NCBI GenBank assembly: GCA_963758365.1
Contig: CAVWVB010000001.1
Span: forward strand, 2,232,001 to 2,296,000
Length of the DNA stretch: 64,000 nt
Source of the DNA: Dokdonella_A sp963758365
Lineage (GTDB): Bacteria; Pseudomonadota; Gammaproteobacteria; Xanthomonadales; Rhodanobacteraceae
Reading direction: 5' to 3'
The position numbers were made by a program, and so were the translations under genes. The notes below the pieces were generated by a model. The model did no database searches. It saw only the letters and a program-made list of their open reading frames with translations, and was not told where the DNA came from. Each line of letters begins with the position of its first letter. The first letter of the stretch is position 1. Positions 54,146-63,616 of the stretch are shown here, piece by piece.

Positions 54146-54325
54146 GGTCCGATGATACCCGGCACGGGGTGTGGCCGGGCGCCAGCGGCGCGGCGCAGCG
54201 TATTCCGCAACGGGCGTGTCGAGACGCCGCCGTGCTGCGTGATCGGGCTCGCCGCGGACGGGCCCGGGGCGGCGCGACCGCCGTTCGGATAAACTCGCGC
54301 TCTGCATCACCGGAAACCGATCATC

Positions 54326-54937
54326 ATGTCCACCGTTACCGCCCCGATTTCGAATCCCGCACGCAGCGGCATCCTTCTCCTGCTCGCGCTGGTCATGCTG
54401 GCCACGCGCGTCAATCACTTCAGCGCGCTGCCGGACGCGTCGTGGGCCGTGTTCTTCATCGCCGGGTTCTATCTGCGCGATGCGTGGCGCTGGGCCTTTC
54501 CGCTGCTGATGGGACTTGCGGTGCTCATCGACTACTTCGTGATCACCGGTCAGGGCATCAGTTTCTGGAGTCACTACTGCATGTCGCCCGCATATCTGTT
54601 CCTGATCCCGAGCTATGCCGCACCCTGGCTGGGCGGTCGCTGGCTGCGCCAGCGTTACTGCGGCCTGCATGCGCGCGATTTCGGTCTTCTGATCGCGAGC
54701 GCGATCGTTGCCGCGAGCCTGTGTTTTCTGATCTCCAACGGCAGCTTCTATTGGATCAGCGCGAACGTGCCGGTACGCAGCCTTGCCGGCTGGTTCGAGA
54801 ATCTCGGCGACTGGTACCTGCCCTATCTGCGCACGACCTTGATGTACGTCGGGATTGCGGCGGTGCTGCATGTTGCGACCGTGCACGCATTCGGATCGCT
54901 GCGTGGTCTCGTGCCGACGCGTTATCGGCACACGTGA
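54326..54937 (+). CDS. BtuM-like (DUF6580) membrane protein, probable cobalamin uptake
   Basis: A 203-residue integral membrane protein with about five helices and LLMGLAVLIDYFVITGQGISFWSHYC in the first half; LFLIPSYAAPWLGGRWL follows. Cys85 lies close to where BtuM of Thiobacillus denitrificans has its cobalt-ligating Cys80. BtuM is a solitary ECF S-component that takes up B12. The neighbour 42 bases downstream is a cobalamin adenosyltransferase, which supports the link. No B12 riboswitch is recognisable upstream. Function is therefore inferred from fold, Cys position and context. Confidence 0.7.
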   Translation: MSTVTAPISNPARSGILLLLALVMLATRVNHFSALPDASWAVFFIAGFYLRDAWRWAFPLLMGLAVLIDYFVITGQGISFWSHYCMSPAYLFLIPSYAAPWLGGRWLRQRYCGLHARDFGLLIASAIVAASLCFLISNGSFYWISANVPVRSLAGWFENLGDWYLPYLRTTLMYVGIAAVLHVATVHAFGSLRGLVPTRYRHT

Positions 54938-54979
54938 ATTCCCGTCTCTCGCCGCCTCGCGGAGAGGGGCAGCAAGGTC

Positions 54980-55546
54980 ATGGGTAACCGGCTCTCGAAG
55001 ATCTATACGCGCACGGGCGACGACGGAACGACCGGTCTCGGCGATGGTTCGCGCGTGGCCAAGGATTCCGCGCGGGTGTGTGCGTACGGAACCGTCGACG
55101 AGCTCAACAGCGCGCTCGGCATCGTGCTCGCGTGCGATGTTCCCGAACGCGTGCGCGAGGTGCTGATTCAGGTCCAGCACGACCTGTTCGATCTCGGCGG
55201 AGAGTTGTGCATACCGGGCATGGCGATGGTGCATGCGGCCGACATCGAGCGCCTCGAGAGTTCGCTCGACACGCTCAACGAGAACCTGCCCGCGCTCAAG
55301 GAGTTCATCCTGCCCGGCGGCGGCATCGCGGCGGCCCACTGTCATCTTGCGCGGACCATCTGCCGACGCGCCGAACGCGCGACGGTCACCCTCGCGCGCG
55401 AGGAAACGGTCCGCGACGAGGCCGTGCACTACCTGAATCGTCTCTCCGACCTGCTGTTCGTGATCGCGCGCGTGCTCGCGCGTGCCTCGGGCCATGGCGA
55501 AGTGCTCTGGCAACACCAGCGGCGCAAACGCCCCGCCTCGAAATGA
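54980..55546 (+). CDS. Cob(I)alamin adenosyltransferase, PduO type
   Basis: A 188-residue cytoplasmic enzyme that transfers adenosyl from ATP to cob(I)alamin. The ATP-binding N terminus is IYTRTGDDGTTGLGDGSRV; YGTVDELNSALGIVL, LPGGGIAAAHCHLARTICRRAER and YLNRLSDLLFVIARVLA are the other PduO/EutT-like ATR signatures. It is just downstream of the BtuM-like gene, and its stop overlaps the next gene by four bases (ATGA), so the four genes from 54326 to 56918 probably form one operon. Confidence 0.94.
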   Translation: MGNRLSKIYTRTGDDGTTGLGDGSRVAKDSARVCAYGTVDELNSALGIVLACDVPERVREVLIQVQHDLFDLGGELCIPGMAMVHAADIERLESSLDTLNENLPALKEFILPGGGIAAAHCHLARTICRRAERATVTLAREETVRDEAVHYLNRLSDLLFVIARVLARASGHGEVLWQHQRRKRPASK

Positions 55547-55998
55547 ATACGCAGCAGGCGCTCGCGTTCGTCGAGCGGCACGGTATCGTGCTGGAGTCCG
55601 CACGCCGCGCGGCGATGCCGTCGCTGGCCGAGGCCGTGGCAGGAGAGCCGCTCGGCGGCAACTGGTGGGGACATCCGCGCGCGCGCGCGATCTTCGCCGC
55701 GACCCGAGCCGTGCGCGCGGCGCCCGAAGTCCTGACCTGCCGGCTCGTCGACGGCAAGGTCACGTTCGTGCATGAGCGCCTGTGGCCGGCACTCGCACGC
55801 CTCGCCGAACACTTTCCGCGCGACCGCATCGCCCGCCTGCACGAGGTGCATTCCGCACGCGGCACGCACCGTGTCGACGAAGTCCGCTTTCCGGACTGGC
55901 TGCCCGTGCACGTCGCGCGGATCGCCGGATGCATCAGCGAGGCGGAAGCCCGCACAGACCTGGCCACGCTGCTTCCCGGGCTCGCGGAACGCGCATGA
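55543..55998 (+). CDS. Conserved protein of unknown function
   Basis: A 151-residue soluble protein with no signal or membrane segment. Phrases such as LAFVERHGIVLESARRAAMPSLAEAVAGEPLGGNWWGHPRARAIF and LTCRLVDGKVTFVHERLWPALARLAEHFP look conserved and not random; from memory similar hypothetical proteins occur in actinobacteria and proteobacteria. I do not know a function. It overlaps the adenosyltransferase gene upstream and the deacetylase-like gene downstream by four bases each, so its product is made together with theirs. The WW-H and RL-DGK motifs are the likely functional core. Confidence 0.8.
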   Translation: MNTQQALAFVERHGIVLESARRAAMPSLAEAVAGEPLGGNWWGHPRARAIFAATRAVRAAPEVLTCRLVDGKVTFVHERLWPALARLAEHFPRDRIARLHEVHSARGTHRVDEVRFPDWLPVHVARIAGCISEAEARTDLATLLPGLAERA

Positions 55999-56918
55999 CC
56001 GCAACGATCCATACGCACCGCTCCTGTCTCGCGCATGATCCGGGGCCGGGCCACGCGGAGTCGCCAGCGCGTCTGCTGGCCGTGCTCGAGGCGCTGGACG
56101 ACCCTCGATTCGCGCACCTCGAACGCCGCGAGTCGCCGCGCGCGACCCGCGAGCAGCTCGCGCGCGTCCATCACGATGCGATGATCGACGCGATCTTCGA
56201 TGCCGCGCCGGTGGTCGGCTGGTCTCGCCTCGATGCGGACACCGTGATGTCGCCCGGATCACTGGAAGCCGGACTGCGTGCTGCAGGCGCGGCGTGCGCC
56301 GCGGTCGACGCGGTGATCACGGGGCCCGACCGGCGCGCGTTCTGCGCGGTGCGTCCGCCGGGCCACCATGCAACGCCGACCACGGCGATGGGATTCTGCC
56401 TGTTCAACAGCATCGCGGTCGCCGCCGCGCATGCGATCGCCGCGCACGGCCTCGAACGCGTCGCAATCGTCGACTTCGACGTGCATCATGGCAACGGCAC
56501 GCAGGATATCTTCTGGTCCGAGGCACGCGTCCTCTACGCGTCTTCGCACCAGTCGCCCCTGTATCCGGGCAGTGGCGCGCGCGACGAGTGCGGCGTCGGC
56601 AACATCATCAATGCACCACTGGCGGCAGGTTCGGGATCGGCCGAATTTCGATCCGCTCATGAGCGGATCGTGCTGCCCGGGGTGGACGCGTTCGCGCCGC
56701 AACTGTTGATGATCTCCGCAGGCTTCGACGCACACCGGCTCGATCCGCTCGCGAGCCTGAACCTCGAATCCGACGACTTCGCGTGGGTCACGGCACGCGT
56801 GGTCGAGCTTGCCGAACGGCATGCCGGCGGACGCGTCGTGTCGAGTCTCGAGGGCGGCTACAGCCTCAGCGCGTTGCGCGAGTCGACCGCGGCGCATGTC
56901 GGCGCTCTGATGCGATAG
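55995..56918 (+). CDS. Histone deacetylase-like (class II) amidohydrolase
   Basis: A 307-residue zinc hydrolase of the HDAC/AcuC/APAH superfamily. HAESPARL opens the fold; catalytic His124-His125 lie in RPPGHHAT, the zinc ligands are Asp162 and His164 in VDFDVHHGNGTQ and the Asp of ISAGFDAHRLDP. All catalytic residues are present, so it should be active, on an acetyl-lysine or acetylpolyamine. It is the last gene of the unit starting with the BtuM-like gene. The substrate is unknown. Confidence 0.92.
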   Translation: MTATIHTHRSCLAHDPGPGHAESPARLLAVLEALDDPRFAHLERRESPRATREQLARVHHDAMIDAIFDAAPVVGWSRLDADTVMSPGSLEAGLRAAGAACAAVDAVITGPDRRAFCAVRPPGHHATPTTAMGFCLFNSIAVAAAHAIAAHGLERVAIVDFDVHHGNGTQDIFWSEARVLYASSHQSPLYPGSGARDECGVGNIINAPLAAGSGSAEFRSAHERIVLPGVDAFAPQLLMISAGFDAHRLDPLASLNLESDDFAWVTARVVELAERHAGGRVVSSLEGGYSLSALRESTAAHVGALMR

Positions 56919-58224
56919 CCGGCGATCCCGCACGCGCCCGCTTCAGTGGGCAATGGCACACGGGACCTGGCATCGGCCGCGAGGCGGCCAGCGCGTGGCC
57001 AGAGCTGCTTTCGACCACGTAGTGTGCGGCTTTGTCCCAAAATAAGGATCTCCAGTCCAGGCTTCCGACCCTCGCAGTGCCGCCGCGGCGGCAAGATCGC
57101 CGGAGACGTGTGCTTTCGGTATCGCCGCTGCGTGTGGCGACACGGGCGCTGTCGGCCAGCAGGGCCGCGTCGTCGATGCTCGATCGCGTCCTGGCGAAGA
57201 GCCGATGGGCCGCATCCAGCGCGGTCAGCGCCTCGTGCCACGATCCGCGTTGTTCGGCGACGATGCCGCGTGCCCAGTACACCTTGGCCTGCCAGTTCTT
57301 GTTGTCGTTGCGCTGCGCCTGTGCCTCTTGCAGGAGCGCATCGGCGGAGTCGTACCGCGCGAATACCGCGAGCACCCGCGCGAGGTTGGTGGCGACGTGG
57401 ACGGTCGTGTTGAGGTCGCTCAGTTCGTGCGCCAGCGCAAGGGTCTCCTGTAGCATCGGCACCGCGTCGAGGGCACGGCCCGCATCATATTCCGCGGCGG
57501 CCAGTCCGCCGAGCGAGCGCATCTCCAGGTTCCGTGCACCGCCTTCACGCGCCGCATCGATGGCCGCATGGAAACGAGCGATGCGCTCGCTGATGCGACC
57601 CTGCTCGCCGTCGACGATCGCGAGATTCACCAGCACCGCGGATTCGTTGCGCCAGCTGCCTGCTTCGCGCATCAAAGGCAACGCCTGCTCGAGGTGCCAT
57701 CGCGCCTGCGCGAGGTGGCCGCGCTTGATTTCGATTGCACCGTAGGTCGAGTGCAGGCCGGCGAGCAGAAGAGGCTGGCCTTGTTCCGGAAGCAGCTGCA
57801 GCGCCTCATCGAGATAGCCGGCCGCGGCGTCGAGGTCACCCTTGACATATTCGGACGCACTCAGCTGGCGCAGCGCGATACGTTTGCCGGTGGATCGAGA
57901 TTGTCCACGGCGACCGCGGCCGCCCATTGCAGACCACGACCGTGCACGGTGCGGATAACGTGCTGCGATTCGCCGTCGTCGCCGAGTGCGCGCCGCGCCT
58001 TCCTGAGCAGCTGGGGACAGCGCCGCATCGGTAACCGGGCGCTGTCCCCATAGTGCGTCGTTGATCTCGCGCTTGGAAAGCGCGCGGTCTCGATGTTCGA
58101 GCAGCAACGCGATCAGGTCGAAGACCTTCGCCTCGACGTCGACGGACCTGGAGCCGACACGAATTTCTCGTGCAGCAAGGTCAATCGCGTAGTCACCGAT
58201 CCGGAAGAGCGGCGCGGAACGCAC
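56866..58224 (-). pseudogene. Decayed winged-helix (OmpR/CadC-type) and TPR regulator
   Basis: From GTG 58224 (GGAG 5 bases before) the frame encodes a CadC-like DNA-binding domain: IGDYAIDLAAREIRVGSRSV, VFDLIALLLEHRDRALSKREI and ALWGQ. At about 58013-58016 an extra base in a C4 run shifts the frame; the rest of the domain (QLLRKARRALGDDGESQHVI and RTVHGRGLQWA) is read one frame over to a TGA at 57861. TPR repeats (YVKGDLDAAAGYLDEALQLLPEQ onwards, about 57100-57880) are back in the first frame. The C-terminal end is again scrambled and runs into the 3' end of the deacetylase gene. I read it as a broken remnant of a larger regulator. Confidence 0.7.
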
Positions 58225-58644
58225 GATATCTCCATCCTACCTGCGGCCGCGTTGATTCTAGTCGCCTCGCGCACCCTGCCAGGGCATGCGCATTCCCGGG
58301 CTCGTCGCGCTGGCGGGTTTCGGCACCGCGGTGGCCGGCGGCGACCTGTTTGCGGCGGGTGCGGCGCTCGCAAGCAGCTTCGCGGGTACCAGCCTCGGCT
58401 TCGTCTCGAACCCAAGCGCAAGGGCCGCGCCGATCTCATCATCGGGGCAACGACCTGATCTTGCCGACGGGTTCGACGCTACGCCCTGAGTGCACGAGGC
58501 GCTCGCCCGGTCGCGCTTCCGGCGTGACCGGGCGTCCAGCTCGCACCCGGCGCGTCACGGTGAAGGCGTCGCCTCCGCCACGGTTTGCCGCGCGGCGGCA
58601 GATTGGGCAAGCTAGCGGCTCCGCGTCATGAAGAACCGCGCCCC
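58225..58644. other. Intergenic region between the broken regulator and lptD
   Basis: A 420-base stretch without a supported gene. A 67-codon frame at 58286-58489 starts MRIPGLVALAGFGTAVAGG, resembling a signal peptide, but the rest is low-complexity and unrecognised; I judge it decay debris or chance. The lptD promoter should be near the right end. Confidence 0.4.
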
Positions 58645-60993
58645 GTGCTGCCCATCCGTCATCCTGTGCAATCGCGGCGCTGTCTCGCGATCGCGATCCT
58701 GCTCGCGCTGCCCGCTCTCGGACAGGCTGCCACCGATGCGCCCGAGTGTCCGGTCGGCGTCTTCAAGTGTCCGAAGAAGCCGATCAGCTGGGAGATGTGC
58801 ACCAGGAACGATCTGCTCGACTTCTACGTGCCGGGCCTGCCGACGAGTGGCGACCGCAACAGCGTGGCGCGTGATGTCAGCGCGCTCAGGGTGACGACGC
58901 CGGACAAGACCCACTATGTGCTCGAAGGCGATGCCGAGGTCCGCCAGCTCGACCTGCTCGTGCATGCGAAGAAAATCACCTACGACGCCGAAACCACGGA
59001 CTTCACGGCCGAGGGCCCGGTGACCTACCAGGATCGCGGCCTGCTGCTCTCGGCGCGGAGCGCCAAAGGCAACGCCGACCTCGATCGCTGCACGCTGGAT
59101 GGCGCGCGGTACCAGTTGCTCGGCGTTCGCGGCAACGGCATCGCGCAGGTCGCGGTCATGGACGACATCGACCACGCCACGCTCACGAACGCCACCTATT
59201 CGACCTGTGACCTGGCCACCCAGGAATGGGCGTTCAGCGCGCGCGAGATCGAACTCGACCGCGCCGAGGGCATCGGTCGCGCCCACAACGTCGTCTTCCG
59301 CGTGCACAACGTACCGGTGTTCTGGCTGCCGTACGCGCGGTTCGCACTCGACGACCGCCGTGTCAGCGGTTTCCTGTTTCCGAATTTCGGCTACAGCGAC
59401 AGGCGCGGGTTCGACTTCACCGTGCCCTACTATCTGAACCTCGCACCGAACTACGACGCGACCCTGCTGCCGCGGGTGATGACCGACCGCGGCCTCATGT
59501 TAGGCGCGGAATTTCGTTATCTCACCGAAGCCAGCAACGGAACGCTGAATGTCCAGTACCTCGCGCACGACAACAAGGTCGACGACGAGGAGCTGCAATA
59601 CGGCCAGTCGCTCCCAGCGAGCCGCTGGTGGTACCAGTGGAAGGACACGAGCCGGTTCAGCGACAACTGGAGCGCGAGCGTCAACCTCAATCGCGTCTCC
59701 GACGACCGCTATTTCGAGGACTTCGGCCGCGGACTGTACACGTCGGCGATCAGCTTCCTGCCGTCGAGCGCCTACCTGAACGGCCATGGCGACTGGTGGA
59801 CCGCGGCGATCGGCGGCGACGCGTACCAGATCACCGATCCGACCCTGACCAACCCGTCCGAACCGTACCGGCGCATTCCGCGCATCACGTTCAATGGCGA
59901 ACATGCGCTCGCGGGTCCGCTCGATGGCGCCGTGGATGCGGAATTCGTCGCGTTCTCCAAGAACGATGCGGTCGAGGGTCAGCGCATCGATCTGTATCCG
60001 CACCTCACGCTGCCGCTCGAGACCGCGGCCTGGTTCGTACGCCCGGAACTCGGCTACCGCTACACCGCCTACGACCTCGACAGTCTTGCCGCGAACAGCA
60101 ATCCGCTGCTGACCGGCAAGACGCCGCATCGCGGTGTGCCGATCTTCAGCCTCGACACCGGCCTGGTCTTCGAGCGCAGCCTCGACATCGGCGGCGACGC
60201 CTATACGCAGACTTTCGAACCGCGCGCGTACTACCTGCGCGTGCCCTACCGCAACCAGGACGATCTGCCGCTGTTCGATACCCAGCAGATTCCGTTCAGT
60301 TTCGGCGAGCTTTTCCGCAGCAACCGCTTCGTCGGCGCCGACCGCCAGATGGACGCGAACAACCTCTCGCTGGCGCTGACCACGCGTTTCCTCGAGGACG
60401 CCACCGGCACCCAGCGGCTGTCCGCGAGCATCGGCCAGATCCATTATTTCGACGATCAGCGCGTGCAGCTGCCCGGGGCCGCGCCGACCTCGTACAACGG
60501 TTCGATCTATGCGGGCGAACTGGACCTGCTCCTGTCCGACCGCTGGCGCTTCGTGGCCGAGCAGCAATGGGACCCGAACGCGCAGCGCACGCAGGTTTCC
60601 ACATTCACCGTGCAGAACCGCTTCGGCAGCGACGGCATCTTCAATTTTTCGTATCGCTATCGACGCGGCGTGCTCGAGCAGATCGATACCTCCGCGGCGA
60701 TCCCGATCTCGCCGTCATGGCGCCTGATCGCGCGGGAGAACTATGCGCTGAACAATCCGCAGCCGAGTCCGACCGACCCCAACGGTACCCGGGGCGGGAA
60801 CCTCGAGGCCTTTGTCGGCGTCGAACACGACACCTGCTGCCTGGCCTGGCGCGTGATCGCGCGGCGCTGGGTCTACAATACCCAGGGCCAGTCCGACAAC
60901 GCGCTCTATTTCGAACTCGAGTTCAAGGGTATCGGCTCGGTCGGCCAGACCACGGACTCGTTCCTGCGCCGTGGTATTCTTGGATATCAATAA
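58645..60993 (+). CDS. lptD: LPS-assembly protein LptD
   Basis: A 782-residue outer-membrane protein that with LptE inserts lipopolysaccharide in the outer leaflet. A signal peptide ends in GQA (about residue 28). CPVGVFKC and the later CTLDGARY contribute N-terminal cysteines. An LptA-like domain (HYVLEGDAEVRQLDLLVHAKKITYDAETTDFTAEG) and a barrel with VFWLPYARFALDDRRVSGFLFPNFGYS follow. The CC pair in EHDTCCLAWRV makes the disulfide with the N-terminal cysteines. The frame has no ATG: I chose GTG 58645. An ATG at 58628 (MKNRA) is one base out of frame. Confidence 0.94.
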   Translation: MLPIRHPVQSRRCLAIAILLALPALGQAATDAPECPVGVFKCPKKPISWEMCTRNDLLDFYVPGLPTSGDRNSVARDVSALRVTTPDKTHYVLEGDAEVRQLDLLVHAKKITYDAETTDFTAEGPVTYQDRGLLLSARSAKGNADLDRCTLDGARYQLLGVRGNGIAQVAVMDDIDHATLTNATYSTCDLATQEWAFSAREIELDRAEGIGRAHNVVFRVHNVPVFWLPYARFALDDRRVSGFLFPNFGYSDRRGFDFTVPYYLNLAPNYDATLLPRVMTDRGLMLGAEFRYLTEASNGTLNVQYLAHDNKVDDEELQYGQSLPASRWWYQWKDTSRFSDNWSASVNLNRVSDDRYFEDFGRGLYTSAISFLPSSAYLNGHGDWWTAAIGGDAYQITDPTLTNPSEPYRRIPRITFNGEHALAGPLDGAVDAEFVAFSKNDAVEGQRIDLYPHLTLPLETAAWFVRPELGYRYTAYDLDSLAANSNPLLTGKTPHRGVPIFSLDTGLVFERSLDIGGDAYTQTFEPRAYYLRVPYRNQDDLPLFDTQQIPFSFGELFRSNRFVGADRQMDANNLSLALTTRFLEDATGTQRLSASIGQIHYFDDQRVQLPGAAPTSYNGSIYAGELDLLLSDRWRFVAEQQWDPNAQRTQVSTFTVQNRFGSDGIFNFSYRYRRGVLEQIDTSAAIPISPSWRLIARENYALNNPQPSPTDPNGTRGGNLEAFVGVEHDTCCLAWRVIARRWVYNTQGQSDNALYFELEFKGIGSVGQTTDSFLRRGILGYQ

Positions 60994-61122
60994 CCTGGTT
61001 GCGCAAGCCTGCGCAGCGCGCCGGACCGGTCGCGACGACATGCACGTCGCGGCGCCTGCCAACCCGGTGGAAACTTCAGCCCCTGTCTCAATGGCCGTCA
61101 CGCCGGCCGCCTCGGAATTTCC

Positions 61123-62442
61123 ATGAAACCATTCCTCCTCGGTCTCGCCCTCGTTCTGTTGACTCCCGCGTTCACACGCGCCGTGGACGCCGAGGCGGTC
61201 GCGAACCAGCCGCTCGATCGCATCGTCGCGGTCGTCGACGACGATGTCGTGCTGCAGAGCGAACTGGACCGGCAGGTCGCGGCAGTGACCGCACAGTACG
61301 CCAACAGCCCGCAGAAGCTGCCGCCGCGCGACGTGCTCGAGCGTCAGCTCCTGGATCGCCTGATCCTGCAGAAACTCCAGGTCGCCCACGCGGACTCCAC
61401 GGGCGTCAAGGTTTCCGACTCCGAAGTCGACCAGGCGCTGATCCAGATCGCGAACCAGAACCACATGGACATCGGCCAGTTGCGTGGCGCGGTGGAGCAG
61501 CAGGGTCTCAACTACGACCAGTTCCGCAAGAACGTCGCCGAACAGGTGATCGTGCAGCGCCTGCGCCAGCGCATTGCGCAGACGCGTGTGCAGCTCAGCG
61601 ATGCCGAGATCGACAGCCTGATCAAGAACGGCAATCTCAACGCCGGCCAGCTCCATCTGGGCTATATCCTGATCAACGTGCCCGACGGGGCGACCCCGGA
61701 CCAGATCGATGCCGCGCGCGCGAAGGCCGAGGAGGCCAAGACCCAGATCGACAACGGCATGGACTTTGCGGCCGCCGCGATCCGCTATTCGAATGCGGAC
61801 AACGCGCTGCAGGGTGGCGATCTCGGCTGGCGCAGCCGCAACGAGCTGCCGCCGCCGCTCGTGGATGCCGCGGACAAGCTGCAGGAGGGCGGCGTCTCGG
61901 CGCCGATCCGTGGACCCAACGGGTTCCACCTGATCAAGCTGATCGGCAAACGCGAGGATGCCCAGCATGTGGTGACCGAATACGAGGCGCGCCAGATCCT
62001 GGTTCGCGTCAACGAACTGGTGTCCAGCGAGCAGGCCGAAAAGAAGGTCGACGAGATCCGGCAGCAGATCGTCGCCGGCGAGGATTTCGCGAAGGCCGCC
62101 AAGGACTCGTCGCAGGACGAGGCCACCGCAAGATTGGGCGGCGATCTCGGCTGGTTCGCCGCCGATGCCTACGGCCCGCAGGTCAAGGACATCGTGACCA
62201 GCCTCAAGGTCGGCGAAGTATCGCAGCCGTTCCAGAGCAGCGCCGGCTGGCACATCATCAAACTGGTCGACACGCGCAGTACCGACAAGGCCGGTGAAAT
62301 GAAGCGCGAGGAAGCGCGCAACATCCTGTTCCAGCGCAAGGCCGAGGACGAGTACGACAGTTTCCTGCGTCAGCTGCGCAGCGAAGCCTACGTCGAGATC
62401 CGCCTGCCCGGCGGAGATGCCGCGTCGAAGAGCGCGCCGTAG
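61123..62442 (+). CDS. surA: Periplasmic chaperone and peptidyl-prolyl isomerase SurA
   Basis: A 439-residue exported protein. The signal peptide ends near residue 21 (TRAVDA). SurA_N (about 28-160: LDRIVAVVDDDVVLQSELDRQVAAV, RQLLDRLILQKLQVAHA) is followed by two parvulin domains (about 180-280, GGDLGWRSRNELPPPLVDAADKLQEGGVSAPIRGPNGFHLIKL; 290-390, GGDLGWFAADAYGPQ, GEVSQPFQSSAGWHIIKLVD) and a C-terminal helix. It escorts outer-membrane proteins, including LptD encoded just upstream. The lptD-surA-pdxA-rsmA order is the classical gammaproteobacterial one. Confidence 0.96.
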   Translation: MKPFLLGLALVLLTPAFTRAVDAEAVANQPLDRIVAVVDDDVVLQSELDRQVAAVTAQYANSPQKLPPRDVLERQLLDRLILQKLQVAHADSTGVKVSDSEVDQALIQIANQNHMDIGQLRGAVEQQGLNYDQFRKNVAEQVIVQRLRQRIAQTRVQLSDAEIDSLIKNGNLNAGQLHLGYILINVPDGATPDQIDAARAKAEEAKTQIDNGMDFAAAAIRYSNADNALQGGDLGWRSRNELPPPLVDAADKLQEGGVSAPIRGPNGFHLIKLIGKREDAQHVVTEYEARQILVRVNELVSSEQAEKKVDEIRQQIVAGEDFAKAAKDSSQDEATARLGGDLGWFAADAYGPQVKDIVTSLKVGEVSQPFQSSAGWHIIKLVDTRSTDKAGEMKREEARNILFQRKAEDEYDSFLRQLRSEAYVEIRLPGGDAASKSAP

Positions 62443-62511
62443 GCAGGTTGCTGCACCTTCGCTACATGACCGGATCGGCGCCGCGACCGCTGCGTGCCCC
62501 GTCGCGCATCC

Positions 62512-63555
62512 ATGGTTGAGTCGCGGGTCTCCCGATCCGCGCGCAGTCAGGCAAGTCTGCCGCGCATCGCGCTGACCGCGGGCGAGCCTGCGGGCATCGG
62601 TGCGGAACTCGTCGCCAGGCTGGCCGCAACCGATGTCGCCGCCGACCTGGTCGCGATAGCGGACCCCTCGCTGATCGCCGCCGCCGCAACCGCGGCCGGC
62701 ATTACCCTGCATGTCCGCGAATACGACGCCACCGAATCGGTTGTCGCGCGCCGGGCTGGCGAATTGCGTGTGGCAGCGCTGTCGCTGGATTCGCGCGCGT
62801 TGCCGGGAAAGCTCGATCCGCGCAACGCAGCATACGTGCTGGCGATGCTCGCGCGCGCGGCCGACGGTGCGGCCCGCGGCGAATTCGATGCGATCGTGAC
62901 CGCGCCGGTCCACAAGGGTGTGATCAACGATGCGGGCATTCCGTTTACCGGCCATACCGAGTTCTTTGCCGCGCGCGCCGGCCGCACGGTGGTCATGATG
63001 CTGATCGCCGCGCACGGCGGTCGCGCTGCCGGCGGCGGCGCCCTGCGGGTCGCACTCGCAACCACGCATCTGCCGCTCGCGGCCGTCCCCGCCGCGATAA
63101 CGCGCAGCAGCCTCGTGCGCACCTTGCGCATCGTCTGCGACGAGCTGATCGCGCGCTTCGGCATCGCGGCGCCGCGCGTCGCGGTTCTCGGCCTGAATCC
63201 GCACGCCGGCGAGGGCGGCCATCTCGGCCGCGAGGAAATCGACGAGATCGCACCGGCAATCCGGCAGCTGCGCGCCGCAGGCTTCGACGTCAGCGGTCCG
63301 ATCCCGGCCGACACCGCCTTCGTGCCGGCGCAGCTCGAGCGCTACGACGCGGTGCTCGCGATGTACCACGACCAGGGCCTGCCGGTACTCAAACATGCGG
63401 GTTTCGGCCACGCGGTCAATGTCACGCTCGGGCTGCCCTACGTGCGCACGTCGGTCGATCACGGCACCGCGCTCGATCTCGCAGGCAGCGGGCGCGCCGA
63501 CCCCGGCAGCCTGGTCGCGGCAACACGGCTCGCAATCGAACTCGCCGCACGCTGA
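62512..63555 (+). CDS. pdxA: 4-hydroxythreonine-4-phosphate dehydrogenase
   Basis: A 347-residue enzyme of pyridoxal-phosphate synthesis. RIALTAGEPAGIGAELVARL is the N-terminal signature; VTAPVHKGVINDAGIPFTGHTEFFA (first metal His), LNPHAGEGGHLGREE (second) and AMYHDQGLPVLKHAGFGHAVNVTLGLP (third) are complete. It needs NAD and a divalent metal. ATG 62512 is preferred to an upstream in-frame codon. It is 61 bases before rsmA and 69 after surA on the same strand. Confidence 0.96.
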   Translation: MVESRVSRSARSQASLPRIALTAGEPAGIGAELVARLAATDVAADLVAIADPSLIAAAATAAGITLHVREYDATESVVARRAGELRVAALSLDSRALPGKLDPRNAAYVLAMLARAADGAARGEFDAIVTAPVHKGVINDAGIPFTGHTEFFAARAGRTVVMMLIAAHGGRAAGGGALRVALATTHLPLAAVPAAITRSSLVRTLRIVCDELIARFGIAAPRVAVLGLNPHAGEGGHLGREEIDEIAPAIRQLRAAGFDVSGPIPADTAFVPAQLERYDAVLAMYHDQGLPVLKHAGFGHAVNVTLGLPYVRTSVDHGTALDLAGSGRADPGSLVAATRLAIELAAR

Positions 63556-63616
63556 GGCCGACGCGCGACCCCGCGTGGCGTGCGGGATGGCGCCGTCCAT
63601 CGGCTACGATGCGCGC

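Noticed and set aside
54146..54325. A cobalamin riboswitch upstream of the BtuM-like gene
   Set aside because: I looked for the B12-box and conserved hairpins and found nothing convincing; the gap is GC-rich and short.
54146..55603. The 486-codon N-terminal extension of the UbiH frame
   Set aside because: It is the antisense of the BtuM-like and adenosyltransferase genes; the FAD motif begins right after ATG 54145.
58286..58489. A 67-codon frame with a signal-peptide-like start
   Set aside because: After the first 25 residues the sequence is unrecognisable, lies beside a broken gene and has no ribosome site; too weak to call a gene.
59226..62297. A 1023-codon frame on the plus strand overlapping lptD and surA
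   Set aside because: It is Arg/Pro-rich, has no recognisable domain, and crosses the boundary of two real genes in other frames.
60715..63600. A 961-codon open frame on the minus strand
   Set aside because: It is antisense to lptD, surA and pdxA, which are all unmistakable on the plus strand.
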